From Prevotellaceae bacterium (lineage in GTDB: Bacteria > Bacteroidota > Bacteroidia > Bacteroidales > Bacteroidaceae), in contig JAFLUT010000003.1 of the NCBI GenBank assembly GCA_022508665.1, positions 37,510 to 101,509 of the forward strand: DNA of 64,000 nucleotides, read 5' to 3'. Positions 53,174 through 62,631 of the stretch are shown piece by piece (the stretch's first letter is position 1; each line of letters begins with the position of its first letter). The position numbers and the translations under genes were made by a program. The notes under the pieces are model-generated. The model was not told where the DNA came from. It did no database searches and was given only the letters and a program-made list of their open reading frames with translations.

Positions 53174-54739
53174 ATGAGCAAACAAACAGAAAGAATACAG
53201 GAGTTGATTGAACTCCGCCAGAAAGCACGCCTCGGTGGAGGTGAGAAAGCCCTTGACAAGCAGCACGCAAAAGGCAAGTTCACCGCTCGTGAACGCATCA
53301 CAATGCTCCTTGACGAGGGAAGTTTTGAAGAGTACGATATGTTCAAACTCCACCGTTGCACAAACTTCGGCATGGAGAAGAAGCAATATCTTGGCGACGG
53401 TGTCGTGACAGGTTCGGGTACTATCGGTGGCCGCCTCGTCTTCGTCTTCGCACAGGATTTCACAGTGAATGCAGGTTCGCTTTCTGAGACAATGTCGCAG
53501 AAAATCTGCAAGATAATGGACATGGCGATGAAGGTAGGTGCACCAGTTATCGGCATCAACGACTCTGGCGGCGCACGCATTCAGGAGGGTATCAACGCCC
53601 TCGCAGGATATGCAGAGATTTTCCAGCGTAACATTATGGCTTCGGGTGTAATACCTCAGATTTCTGGTATCTTCGGCCCATGCGCAGGTGGTGCGGTTTA
53701 TTCTCCTGCACTCACTGACTTCACGCTGATGATGGAGAACACCTCTTTCATGTTCCTCACAGGTCCAGCCGTTGTGAAAACCGTTACAGGTGAGGATGTT
53801 GACCAAGAGAGCCTCGGAGGTGCATCCGTTCACTCCACAAAGTCGGGTGTTACTCATTTCACAGCCGCTACTGAGGAAGAGGCAATGGCGATGATTCAGC
53901 AACTCATCAGTTACATCCCACAGAACAACCAAGAGGAGACACCAATCGTTGAGTGCAATGACCCAATCGACCGTCTGGAAGACTCACTCAACGAAATCAT
54001 TCCAGACAATCCAAACCAAGCATACGATATGTACAAGGTTATCGCCGCAACGGTTGATAACGGAGAGTTCTTCGAGGTGCAGCCATTCTTTGCACAGAAC
54101 ATCATCGTTGGTTTCGCACGTTTCAATGGTCGTTCAGTCGGCATCGTTGCCAACCAACCAAGCAAGTTTGCAGGCGTGCTCGATTGCAACGCTTCTCGTA
54201 AGGGCGCACGTTTCGTCCGCTTCTGCGATGCCTTCAACATTCCAATCGTAAGTTTCGTCGATGTGCCGGGCTTCCTTCCGGGTACAGGACAGGAGTACAA
54301 TGCGGTTATCCTTCACGGAGCAAAACTCCTCTACGCTTACGGCGAAGCAACCGTTCCAAAGGTTACAGTCACTCTCCGCAAGTCATACGGCGGTAGCCAC
54401 ATCGTCATGTCATGTAAGCAACTGCGTGGCGACCTCAACTACGCATGGCCATCAGCCGAAATCGCCGTTATGGGAGCAAGCGGAGCAGCCGCTGTCCTCT
54501 ATGCACGCGAGGCAAAAGAAGTCAAGGAGAAGGGCGGCGACGCAAAGGCATTCATCGCCGAGAAGGAGGAGGAATATTCAAAACTCTTTGCCAACCCTTA
54601 TCAGGCAGCCAAGTACGGCTACATCGACGATGTGATAGAGCCACGCAACACGCGCTTCCGTGTCATCCGCGCACTTGAGCAACTCGCAAACAAGTCACTC
54701 ACCAATCCTGCCAAGAAGCACGGAAATATCCCACTTTAA
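53174..54739 (+). CDS. mmdA: Methylmalonyl-CoA decarboxylase alpha (carboxyltransferase) subunit
   Basis: Transfers CO2 from methylmalonyl-CoA to the biotin on the small subunit. The 521 residues (ATG at 53174, [18 protein letters not shown]) show the carboxyltransferase halves: [54 protein letters not shown] and, in the second half, [14 protein letters not shown] and [20 protein letters not shown]. Acyl-CoA carboxylase beta subunits are similar, but the adjoining OadG-like, biotin carrier and Na+ pump genes identify the decarboxylase. The next gene begins 14 bp downstream. Confidence 0.95.
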   Translation: MSKQTERIQELIELRQKARLGGGEKALDKQHAKGKFTARERITMLLDEGSFEEYDMFKLHRCTNFGMEKKQYLGDGVVTGSGTIGGRLVFVFAQDFTVNAGSLSETMSQKICKIMDMAMKVGAPVIGINDSGGARIQEGINALAGYAEIFQRNIMASGVIPQISGIFGPCAGGAVYSPALTDFTLMMENTSFMFLTGPAVVKTVTGEDVDQESLGGASVHSTKSGVTHFTAATEEEAMAMIQQLISYIPQNNQEETPIVECNDPIDRLEDSLNEIIPDNPNQAYDMYKVIAATVDNGEFFEVQPFFAQNIIVGFARFNGRSVGIVANQPSKFAGVLDCNASRKGARFVRFCDAFNIPIVSFVDVPGFLPGTGQEYNAVILHGAKLLYAYGEATVPKVTVTLRKSYGGSHIVMSCKQLRGDLNYAWPSAEIAVMGASGAAAVLYAREAKEVKEKGGDAKAFIAEKEEEYSKLFANPYQAAKYGYIDDVIEPRNTRFRVIRALEQLANKSLTNPAKKHGNIPL

Positions 54740-54753
54740 CAATGGCTTTAACA

Positions 54754-55740
54754 ATGAAAAAGTTATTATCAGCAATAACATTACTCATCGCCTCCACGGC
54801 CGCATTCGCACAGGGAGCAAGAGACTTCATGCTCAATGAAGTTTTCGTTGCCGCTCCCTCTTGTTGCGATGCTTCTGCTTGCCAGCCGAGTTATGTGGAT
54901 GAGTACGGACAGCCGTCATCATGGATAGAGATTGAGAACACTTCTTATTCCACACGCGACATAAGAAACTGTTTCCTCACAATCAATCCTGCCGTGCTTG
55001 ACAAATCTATGTCTGCTCCTGAGCGAGAAAAACTCATGTCGCTCATTCCTGCAGGTGACCCACGCACGGTGCTTGCTGCTAAGCAGCGCATCACGTTCTT
55101 TGCCGACGGACACGTTAATCGAGGTACATTGCACCTCAACTTCACATTGCCAGCAGGTGAGCCATTTACCGTTTATCTGTTCGACGGTAATGCCGTTGAT
55201 TTGCTTGACTCAGTTCGTGTTCAGCCAATGGCAGCAGGGTCAAGTTATGCACGCCTCAAAGGCAACGAATGGCAAGTATGTGATGCTGACCATGTTACAC
55301 CAAACGCTCCAAACGTGCCTTACAGAAACGACAAGATACAGGAGTTCAAGGAGAAAGACCCTCACGGCATCGCAATGACCCTCATGTGCATGGGTGTTGT
55401 GTTCTCGTGCCTCATCCTCCTTTTCGTTTTCTTCCACATCTTCGGATGGGCAATGAATCGTATTTCTTTGCTCAATCGTGTGCGTGCAATCCGTGCTATT
55501 CACGAGCATGCAGGCAAAATGGTGGAAATGGCAAAGCAGGGAACGACAGAGACAAGAGGTGTCGATATGGAGACATACGCAGCAGTCATTGGTTTCGCTC
55601 TGCATGAGTATTTTGGAGGCACACACGACCTCGAGTCAGGTGTCATCACCATTCAGCAGACACACACCACATGGGCGGACAAGAGCCATGAACTGCGTGC
55701 TACTCCACAGCATCATCAGGCAGCAGAAGTTAGATTATAA
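54754..55740 (+). CDS. OadG-like gamma subunit with N-terminal lamin-tail-like domain
   Basis: About 328 residues from the ATG at 54754; an ATG at 54742 would add four. A signal peptide (MKKLLSAITLLIASTAAFA) is followed by an extracytoplasmic domain (about 25-175) resembling a lamin tail domain: FMLNEVFVAAPS, GQPSSWIEIENTSYSTRDIRN and EPFTVYLFDGNAVDLLDSV. A single membrane helix (about 212-240, MTLMCMGVVFSCLILLFVFF) then resembles OadG, the small subunit that holds the decarboxylase to its Na+ pump. The cytoplasmic tail (about 245-328) is helical. Classical OadG has only about 80 residues, so this is a much enlarged version. It lies between mmdA and the biotin carrier. Confidence 0.8.
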   Translation: MKKLLSAITLLIASTAAFAQGARDFMLNEVFVAAPSCCDASACQPSYVDEYGQPSSWIEIENTSYSTRDIRNCFLTINPAVLDKSMSAPEREKLMSLIPAGDPRTVLAAKQRITFFADGHVNRGTLHLNFTLPAGEPFTVYLFDGNAVDLLDSVRVQPMAAGSSYARLKGNEWQVCDADHVTPNAPNVPYRNDKIQEFKEKDPHGIAMTLMCMGVVFSCLILLFVFFHIFGWAMNRISLLNRVRAIRAIHEHAGKMVEMAKQGTTETRGVDMETYAAVIGFALHEYFGGTHDLESGVITIQQTHTTWADKSHELRATPQHHQAAEVRL

Positions 55741-55755
55741 ACATAGAAGAACAAT

Positions 55756-56184
55756 ATGAAAGAATACAATTATAAAATAAAAGGAGCTCCATACAATGTG
55801 AAGATACAGAGCATTGAGGAGAACATCGCAAAGGTTGAGGTCAACGGCATTGAGTTCGAGGTGGAACTCGAGAAGCCAGTGGTACAGCCAAAGCCAGTGG
55901 TGCGTGCCGTTGCTGCACCAGTAAAGACTATCGAAGCACCAAAGGCTGCTCAAGAGGCGGTGGAAGACGGCGTTTCGGCAGTTCGTGCGCCACTTCCAGG
56001 CACTGTGAACGACATCAAGGTCACAGTAGGACAGACAGTCAAGAAAGGCGACACAGTCGTTGTGCTTGAAGCAATGAAGATGGAGAACAACATCGATGCC
56101 AACCGTGACGGCGAGGTGAAGGAAATCAAGGTAGCGAAAGGCGACACCGTAATGGAAGGAGCAATCCTCTTAACTATTGGTTAA
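55756..56184 (+). CDS. mmdC: Biotin carrier subunit of methylmalonyl-CoA decarboxylase
   Basis: A 142-residue biotinyl protein. The N-terminal part (1-45) is a small beta domain, followed by a Pro/Ala-rich flexible linker (about 46-75, PVVQPKPVVRAVAAPVKT). The C-terminal domain (76-142) has the biotin site EAMKMENN. It shuttles CO2 from MmdA to the membrane pump. It begins 15 bp after the OadG-like gene and ends 48 bp before mmdB. Confidence 0.95.
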   Translation: MKEYNYKIKGAPYNVKIQSIEENIAKVEVNGIEFEVELEKPVVQPKPVVRAVAAPVKTIEAPKAAQEAVEDGVSAVRAPLPGTVNDIKVTVGQTVKKGDTVVVLEAMKMENNIDANRDGEVKEIKVAKGDTVMEGAILLTIG

Positions 56185-56232
56185 TCAGCGTTTTCTACAC
56201 TAATTGTTAATCATAACCATTAACCGAAACTT

Positions 56233-57402
56233 ATGGTACTTGAAAGCGTTTCTACTATCGACTTCATAGGAACAAAACTCGCAGACTTCCTCACTTACAC
56301 AGGCTTTGCCAACGTGGAATGGGCAAACATCATTATGATTGCTGTCGGCATATTCTTCATCTGGCTTGCCATAGCAAAGGACTTCGAGCCGCTGCTCCTC
56401 ATCCCGATAGGGCTTGGCATCATCCTCGGAAACATTCCGTTCAAGGATGCAGGTCTCGAAATCGGACTTTACGAAGACAACTCCGTGCTAAACATCTTCT
56501 ATCAAGGTGTGCGTCTCGGCTGGTATCCGCCGCTCATCTTCCTCGGCATCGGAGCAATGACAGACTTCTCGGCACTCATTGCCAATCCTAAACTCATGCT
56601 CATCGGAGCAGCCGCTCAGTTCGGTATCTTCGGAGCGTATATCGTGGCACTCCTCCTTGGCTTTGAACCAAATCAGGCAGCAGGTATTGCAATCATTGGT
56701 GGAGCAGACGGTCCAACAGCCATCTTCCTTTCGAGCAAACTCAGCCCTAACCTCATGGGTGCAATCGCTGTATGTGCTTACTCCTACATGGCACTTGTCC
56801 CAGTTATTCAGCCGGGCATTATGAAACTGCTTACAACCAAGCAGCAGCGCCTCATCAAGATGAAGCCTTCACGCAAGGTGAGCCAGACGGAGAAGATGCT
56901 CTTCCCAATCGTCGGCTTGCTCATCACAACATTCATCGTTCCTTCGGGTCTCCCACTCCTCGGCATGCTCTTCTTCGGCAACCTCCTCAAGGAGTCAACC
57001 AAGACTACACGCCTTGCCAAGACAGCGGGAAGTGCTTTGAACGACATCGTTGTGATGCTCCTCGGACTTACCGTGGGATGCTCAACACAGGCTTCTGAGT
57101 TCCTCACATGGAACACCATCTTCATCTTCATTATCGGTGCATGTGCATTCGTTGTGGCAACTGCCAGCGGCATCATCTTTGTCCACATCATGAATCTCTT
57201 CTTGCCGAAAGACCAGAAGATTAACCCTCTCATCGGCAATGCCGGAGTAAGTGCCGTGCCAATGGCTGCACGCATCTCTCAGAACGAGGGATTAAAAGCC
57301 GACCGCCACAACTACCTCCTCATGCACGCCATGGGACCTAACGTTGCTGGTGTCATCGGTTCAGCCGTTGCCGCCGGTGTCCTCCTCGGCTTCCTTTCGT
57401 AA
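56233..57402 (+). CDS. mmdB: Na+-translocating decarboxylase beta subunit
   Basis: A membrane protein that decarboxylates carboxybiotin and pumps Na+ out. The 389 residues have about nine membrane helices and the family motifs: the conserved GGADGPTAIFLSSKL (with the Asp needed for Na+ binding in known homologues), LGIGAMTDFSALIANPKL and NPLIGNAGVSAVPMAARISQ. It completes the mce-mmdA-oadG-mmdC-mmdB unit. A 25-bp perfect inverted repeat follows as terminator. Confidence 0.96.
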   Translation: MVLESVSTIDFIGTKLADFLTYTGFANVEWANIIMIAVGIFFIWLAIAKDFEPLLLIPIGLGIILGNIPFKDAGLEIGLYEDNSVLNIFYQGVRLGWYPPLIFLGIGAMTDFSALIANPKLMLIGAAAQFGIFGAYIVALLLGFEPNQAAGIAIIGGADGPTAIFLSSKLSPNLMGAIAVCAYSYMALVPVIQPGIMKLLTTKQQRLIKMKPSRKVSQTEKMLFPIVGLLITTFIVPSGLPLLGMLFFGNLLKESTKTTRLAKTAGSALNDIVVMLLGLTVGCSTQASEFLTWNTIFIFIIGACAFVVATASGIIFVHIMNLFLPKDQKINPLIGNAGVSAVPMAARISQNEGLKADRHNYLLMHAMGPNVAGVIGSAVAAGVLLGFLS

Positions 57403-57417
57403 TTTATAAAACAATAC

Positions 57418-57480
57418 TTATTCAATAAAAACTCGTCAGCGTTGGAAGGTATACCACGCTGACGAGTTTTTATTGAATAA
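57418..57480. terminator. Strong bidirectional terminator between mmdB and tamL
   Basis: A perfect 25-bp inverted repeat (57418-57442 and 57456-57480) with a 13-nt loop. The core ACTCGTCAGCGT is flanked by A5/T5, giving a U-run on either strand. It separates convergent genes. Confidence 0.9.
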
Positions 57481-57511
57481 AATACAACAGTTCTTTATTT
57501 CACATGCTTCA

Positions 57512-59815
57512 TTAGAACGGCATTCCTACAGCAAAGTGGAAAGCGAAATCACGGTTGAAGTTAGGATGTAGGATAGGGTAGTGTTTTTTCCCTTTGAACG
57601 CAGGGTTTACGGCTTTCATGCCGGCATCGAAACGAATGATGAAGAAACTGGCATCCATGCGTATACCTATGCCGTAACTGGCTGCTATTTGTTCAATGAA
57701 TTTGTTGAAGCGGAACTCTCCGTTTGGTTGGTCTTCATATTTTCGGATAGTCCAAATGTTGCCAGCGTCAATAAAAGCGGCTCCACTTAGTTTCCAAAAC
57801 AGCAATGCACGGTATTCAAGGTTCAAATCGAGTTTAATGTCTCCTGATTGGTTAAGGAAGTTTATCCCCTTGTCCGCTCCATTATACGCTCCGGGGCCAA
57901 GTGAACGCACCGACCAGCCTCTTACACTGTTGGCTCCTCCTGCGAAATACCGTTTCTCGAATGGCAACTGATTGGAGTTGCCGTATGGATATGCCACGCC
58001 TAATGCTGCATGGAATGCCACAGAGTTGTTTTTGTCTATGCGAAAACTTTTGGAGAAGTCTATGTCGCCCCTAACATATTGGGCGAATGCTATGCCACAG
58101 AATTTATATTGTCCATCTTCATTTTTAGAGGCATTTGTCATTTTAGAGAAGGCATTCAGCACATTGCCAGACGTCTCGATGTTGAAGCGGAATGTATATG
58201 CATCCTTTCCATAAGTTTGTTCCTTTGCCCCAAGGGAGTTATACGAGTATGTGTAGCCTAATTTCGTGATTAGCAGGTTTTCATAGTTGTATTTCAAGAT
58301 AGCGTTAGTCTTGCCAAGAGAATCCAGATATTGTTCCTTGAATGTTTGTGAAATCCATGGCATATACACATAGTTTACTTCCAAGAGGTCAAAGCGATGC
58401 TGTATGTGCTGGTTTCTGCTGTTCCATCGATAACGCCATGCCGCTGTAAGCACTCGCCGTTGGAACTCGGGGCGATTTTGAAAGTTATATTGCAATGCTA
58501 TCTCAGATACGGCATTGTGCAATGCACCCCAATCACGCTTGACGTATGGCAAAAGGAACATTGGGAAATTTAGCCTCGACTCGGCGCCAAACTCTGTGTA
58601 ATTGTTGCCCTCATATCCTTCAAGGCCTGTGATTGCCTCGTATGCGCCACGTACTTTGAAAATAAAGGTTTCAGAACCACGAAAGATATTCTTATTTTGA
58701 TACGATGTGGAGATTGCTGCGCCAAGGTCGCCTGCTGAATTGGTTGCCTCCACATCAAAACCGAAAGAGTGGGGCTTGGCATGGTTCACGGATATATTGC
58801 AGTCGAGAGTGTCAGAACCTTGCCTTTCTGCAAGTTGAATGTTTGAGTATGAAATGGCAGACAAGCGTGTGTAGTTAGCGTATGTTCGGCGGAAATTATT
58901 GTCGTCATACAACTCTCCCGGATAGAACATCGTTTTGCTTGCAAGCATATTTTTTCTGAAATGCAAATCATCTTGATAGAAAAACTTATATCCACGATAG
59001 TTCACGCTGTCAATAGGTTCATCCTTTGATGCCACGTCAGCATAGAAATTTACGTTTCCTATCACATATTGCTTGTGTTCAGTGGCTTCACTCCGTCCGT
59101 TCTCTTGGTGCAGAGTGATGCGGAGGGACACATCAACCTCAGTAGAATTACGGGCAGTGTCTGCACTAAAACGCACATTCTCCTTCGTGAACTTGTAATA
59201 TCCGTGATTGCGCAAGAAAGAAGCAATCCTGTTGCGCTCATTGTTCAGTACGTTTACATCAAACGCCCTCCCCACTTTAAGTAAAGACCGAGACGTGTCC
59301 TCTACACAGATGAACTGCCGCAAATTGCTGTCGTCAGATGAGCGTTGTATGCTCCGAATCGTATATCGCTTATTGGGGTGTACGTCGTATGTTACAGCCA
59401 CCTTCTTACCCTTCACTCTTCGTTTTTCATCCACCGTCGCTTTCATATAGCCTGCGTTGGACAGCACTTGCCTTATGTCACTAATGGTTCTTGCTGATTT
59501 CAGTGTGTCATAAAGCACAGGCGCTTCTCCCAGCCTCCGCATAACACGGCAAAACCGTTTTGTAGTGTCTGTTCCCGATAGAGTGTATATTTTCAGTGGC
59601 ACACGAGCGCCAAACCATTTCGTATTTGTGTTTTGTACAATGTAGTCACTTAACGAATAATTCTTCGCAACGTTCTTATTATCACACACAACAGTTGTCT
59701 TTGTCAGCATGTGCTGATCGTCGGGAATATATCTGTCTACCGAACATGACAACAAAATCATGTTCAGCAAAAATAGCGTTGCTGCATATATAATATATGT
59801 ACGTTTTCCACACAT
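57512..59815 (-). CDS. TamL-type BamA/TamA-family outer-membrane lipoprotein
   Basis: A 767-residue member of the Omp85 superfamily. The N-terminus has a lipobox (MILLSCS, Cys24), the mark of Bacteroidota TamL, which works with TamB in outer-membrane assembly. Residues 25-350 hold POTRA-like domains (ISDIRQVLSNAGYMKATVDEK and RIASFLRNHGYYKFTKENV). The C-terminal half is a 16-strand barrel (surface antigen domain), with the conserved ERYFAGGANSVRGWSVRSLGPG near lid loop 6 and a terminal Phe (FHFAVGMPF). tamB is not in the window. A TAACTTTG box at 59848-59855 gives it a promoter between dnaA and its start. Confidence 0.88.
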   Translation of the reverse strand: MCGKRTYIIYAATLFLLNMILLSCSVDRYIPDDQHMLTKTTVVCDNKNVAKNYSLSDYIVQNTNTKWFGARVPLKIYTLSGTDTTKRFCRVMRRLGEAPVLYDTLKSARTISDIRQVLSNAGYMKATVDEKRRVKGKKVAVTYDVHPNKRYTIRSIQRSSDDSNLRQFICVEDTSRSLLKVGRAFDVNVLNNERNRIASFLRNHGYYKFTKENVRFSADTARNSTEVDVSLRITLHQENGRSEATEHKQYVIGNVNFYADVASKDEPIDSVNYRGYKFFYQDDLHFRKNMLASKTMFYPGELYDDNNFRRTYANYTRLSAISYSNIQLAERQGSDTLDCNISVNHAKPHSFGFDVEATNSAGDLGAAISTSYQNKNIFRGSETFIFKVRGAYEAITGLEGYEGNNYTEFGAESRLNFPMFLLPYVKRDWGALHNAVSEIALQYNFQNRPEFQRRVLTAAWRYRWNSRNQHIQHRFDLLEVNYVYMPWISQTFKEQYLDSLGKTNAILKYNYENLLITKLGYTYSYNSLGAKEQTYGKDAYTFRFNIETSGNVLNAFSKMTNASKNEDGQYKFCGIAFAQYVRGDIDFSKSFRIDKNNSVAFHAALGVAYPYGNSNQLPFEKRYFAGGANSVRGWSVRSLGPGAYNGADKGINFLNQSGDIKLDLNLEYRALLFWKLSGAAFIDAGNIWTIRKYEDQPNGEFRFNKFIEQIAASYGIGIRMDASFFIIRFDAGMKAVNPAFKGKKHYPILHPNFNRDFAFHFAVGMPF

Positions 59816-59847
59816 CAGTTTGCAAAACTACATACTAAAAACGACTG

Positions 59848-59855
59848 CAAAGTTA
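59848..59855 (-). promoter_or_regulatory. -7 promoter box of tamL
   Basis: TAACTTTG on the minus strand, 33 bp before the start codon and 28 bp after the dnaA stop. Confidence 0.55.
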
Positions 59856-59882
59856 CAAATAAGACGGCACAAGCAGAACACG

Positions 59883-61295
59883 TCATCCCCTCGCCGTTCT
59901 CAGCGTACTTCTTAATTCATCCACTGTTTGCCGTGTCTCCTCGTCAATCTCTATCATGTCTTTGATATGCTTGATAGCGTGTATGACGGTAGCATGGTTG
60001 CGGTTGCCGATGTTAAGCCCTACCTGCACATTTGATTTGCCTGTCAGTTCGCAAGCCAAGAACATTGCCATTTGTCGGGCATGAGCGATCTTCTGAGTAC
60101 GTGTGCGTGAGTCGATTTGGCTGACTTTCAAGTTGAAGTGTTCACAAACACGTTCTTTCACATCCTCAATAGTGATTGGTTTGTCATTAACCTCTACGAA
60201 GCGAGGCATGATTTTCTGCAAAAGTCCCATATTGACATCGCAGTTATAGACAACAGAGTATGCCATGAGGGAATTGATAATGCCTTCCAAGTCACGCACG
60301 CTGTAGTCTATGTTTTCAGATATGACTTTCAGCACTTTCTCTGGAATGTTGAGACCTTCCTTGTCGACCTTTGCCATGAGGATGTCTAAACGCATGGCTT
60401 GTGTTGGCTTCTCTATTTCAGCCAGCATTCCCCATTTGAAACGGGTAAGCAGGCGGTCTTCTATTCCTTGTATTGCCACTGGAGGTCGGTCGGCAGAGAG
60501 GATTATCTGCTTGCCATTGATGTGCAGATGATTGAATATGTGGAAGAATGTGTTTTGAGTCTGTGTCTTGCCAGACAATTCCTGCACGTCGTCAAGGATA
60601 AGCGTGTCGATTGTCTGATAGAAACGGATAAAGTCGTTTACCTTGTTCTGACGTACTGCATCAGTGTATTGTACCGTGAACAAATGGGCTGACAGATACA
60701 GCACTCGCATCTGCGGATACAGTTCCTTTATGCGGAGTCCGATAGCATTTATCAAGTGTGTTTTTCCGCATCCCGAAGGACCATAAACGAAAAATGGGTT
60801 GAATGTTTTTTGTGCAGGATTCTTTGCTATGGCATCTCCTACAGAACGTGCCAACTTGTTGCTGGCTCCTTCAATGTAATTGTCGAAGTTATAATGAGGA
60901 ACAAGCTGTGAGTCAAGGTCTTGTACCTGCGGAGCAGTGACGTCATCTGGCGTTTTTCGAGCGTCGTCACGTGCAGGACCGTTGACGGGCTTAGGAGCGA
61001 TATTGGTCTTTTCACTCACTTTACCGCCAGTCTTGACATTGACAACTGTTTTGTTAAAATATAAAGCCTTAATGCTGTTGCCAAAAACCCGCTTAAGCGT
61101 AGATCTCATCAAATCCGGATAGTTCTTCTCCAAAAGCTCCTTGATAAACTCGCTCGGCACATTGAGCTCCAGTTTGCCTTCCTCGAAACAATGAAATTCG
61201 ACAAAGGCAAACGATGCTGCGAATTGCTCTGGCGAGATATTGTCGCGAATGATGTCGAGGCATCTATCCCACAGAAGTTTTGGACTATCTTTCAT
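59883..61295 (-). CDS. dnaA: Chromosomal replication initiator DnaA
   Basis: Binds DnaA boxes at oriC and melts the origin. The 470 residues have an N-terminal DnaB-interaction domain (1-85, LWDRCLDIIRDNISPEQFAASF), a variable linker (86-140), the AAA+ domain with Walker A GPSGCGKTHLIN and Walker B DTLILDDVQ, and a C-terminal DNA-binding helix-turn-helix with the signature VGLNIGNRNHATVIHAIKHI. Length and order are typical. In this phylum dnaA can lie near the origin, but I see no cluster of DnaA boxes in the 365 bp upstream. Confidence 0.97.
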   Translation of the reverse strand: MKDSPKLLWDRCLDIIRDNISPEQFAASFAFVEFHCFEEGKLELNVPSEFIKELLEKNYPDLMRSTLKRVFGNSIKALYFNKTVVNVKTGGKVSEKTNIAPKPVNGPARDDARKTPDDVTAPQVQDLDSQLVPHYNFDNYIEGASNKLARSVGDAIAKNPAQKTFNPFFVYGPSGCGKTHLINAIGLRIKELYPQMRVLYLSAHLFTVQYTDAVRQNKVNDFIRFYQTIDTLILDDVQELSGKTQTQNTFFHIFNHLHINGKQIILSADRPPVAIQGIEDRLLTRFKWGMLAEIEKPTQAMRLDILMAKVDKEGLNIPEKVLKVISENIDYSVRDLEGIINSLMAYSVVYNCDVNMGLLQKIMPRFVEVNDKPITIEDVKERVCEHFNLKVSQIDSRTRTQKIAHARQMAMFLACELTGKSNVQVGLNIGNRNHATVIHAIKHIKDMIEIDEETRQTVDELRSTLRTARG

Positions 61296-61660
61296 TTATC
61301 TATTTTATAGGTTTTGGCTTCTTTGTGTTTTTACTGAGTGCAAAGTTCGCTTTTTTTTATGAGATTTCAAAATCCGTTTCTTTGCCTCGTTTTTCAAACG
61401 TCGCTGAAACTCCCTCATTTCAGCAATTTACGTTATTTAAGTTATTTGAGGTGTTGTTTGGTGTTGTTTCGTTGTTATTGTGTGATTTATAAAAAGTTAT
61501 GAATTTGTTTCATGCGTGAAACATTTTCCCTTATCTTGTTCGCAGAACCCTTTAAGTTACTGTTTTTTATGCCTTTCCTTGTTGGTTGGCTATTGCTGCG
61601 AGTATAATTTTTATTGTTTGAACTAAATTCAAATAGAGCAGCCTTTCCAACCTTTTTTCA
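61296..61660. other. Gap upstream of dnaA
   Basis: A 365-bp AT-rich gap between dnaA and the MCE gene. A weak -7-like box (GAACTTTG on the minus strand, 61341-61348) could serve dnaA. TGTTTCA-TGCG-TGAAACA (61506-61523) is a near parS-like palindrome. No standard DnaA box (TTATnCACA) was found by eye on either strand. No RNA gene was recognised. Confidence 0.5.
61506..61523. other. parS-like palindrome near dnaA
   Basis: TGTTTCA and TGAAACA flank TGCG. The canonical ParB site TGTTTCACGTGAAACA has the same arms around CG, so this site has two extra bases. ParB spacing is strict in known cases, so binding is uncertain. No parA/parB genes are in the window. Confidence 0.3.
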
Positions 61661-62578
61661 TTACTGCGCAGATTCCGTTGCTTTGTCCTTTTTCCCGAAA
61701 AGGGAGAAGTGGACATATCGCTTAGGATGCAGGCGGACATCTTCGAGCAACAATGACGAATTGCGCAGAGTTGAGTCGAGGTGCATGGCTATCGAATTAT
61801 CATTCATCAATATGCCAAGCGATGAGTTTTTGCTGCTCATGGCAGTGTTTATCTTAAATGTCATGTCCTGCATATTGCCTAACGTTAGGTCTGCTTTTTG
61901 AGCCATGCCGAGCAGGTCTATCTGGTTCAGACGCGTTGTCGTAGTATCCAAATTGGATATGATGCCGTTGGCGTTTGCCATTATCTGGGGTATATCATTG
62001 CCGAGCAGACGGTTTACCTTTGTTGTTGTCTGCTTCAAGTCATTGGAAATGCTCTCGATGTTGTTCAGCGATGTGGCGAGGGCAGGGTCATTGACAAGGG
62101 TGTTGACGGCTTTAAGAATAGAATCTGTCTGCACCAGTATAGCCTCGACGCTTGGCAACAGATTTCCTGCTGCACTCATGAGGTCTACCATTGCTTCTCC
62201 ATAAATGGTGTCGCCCGGAGTGAGAACTTTTGTAGGGTCAGGACCCAATTTTAGGTTCATCATGGCGCTTCCGAGCATTTCCTTCGTCATGTATACGCTT
62301 GTTCCCTCGGGTATCTTGAAGTTGGGTGTGATACTGATTTCCACAGTCATATTCTGCTTTTGTGGATTGAACGCTATGTTCTTAACGCTGCCCACTTTCA
62401 GTCCGTTGGCACGCACGTCAGATGCGGTGGGCATGCCTTGTATATCGGATATTTCCACATAGTAGGAGACATCGTTGCTGAAAAGTTTCAGCCCTTTCAG
62501 AAAGATGATGCCAACGTACACTATTATGACGGCAAGCACTGCCACCATTGCAATTTTAATTTCCTTGCTGATTTTCAT
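61661..62578 (-). CDS. MlaD-family (MCE) protein
   Basis: A 305-residue membrane-anchored protein of the MCE family, which binds phospholipids in transport between inner and outer membranes. An N-terminal helix (IAMVAVLAVIIVYVGIIFLKG, here about 9-29) is followed by the MCE domain (about 38-115: YYVEISDIQGMPTASDVRANGLKVGSV split around its core, then VSITPNFKIPEGTSVYMTKE). A long helical tail (about 130-260) includes GNDIPQIMANANGIISNLD, as in MlaD/PqiB-like proteins. MlaE and MlaF are not in the window. The amidase gene lies 53 bp upstream in the same direction. Confidence 0.87.
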   Translation of the reverse strand: MKISKEIKIAMVAVLAVIIVYVGIIFLKGLKLFSNDVSYYVEISDIQGMPTASDVRANGLKVGSVKNIAFNPQKQNMTVEISITPNFKIPEGTSVYMTKEMLGSAMMNLKLGPDPTKVLTPGDTIYGEAMVDLMSAAGNLLPSVEAILVQTDSILKAVNTLVNDPALATSLNNIESISNDLKQTTTKVNRLLGNDIPQIMANANGIISNLDTTTTRLNQIDLLGMAQKADLTLGNMQDMTFKINTAMSSKNSSLGILMNDNSIAMHLDSTLRNSSLLLEDVRLHPKRYVHFSLFGKKDKATESAQ

Positions 62579-62631
62579 ATATTGCTGTTTTTATTATCTA
62601 TGTTGTTTTTCTGTTGGGTATGGTATGAGGT

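Noticed and set aside
61296..61660. Gap upstream of dnaA considered as oriC
   Set aside because: No DnaA boxes or 13-mer AT repeats could be found by eye; a GC-skew calculation on the complete chromosome would be needed.
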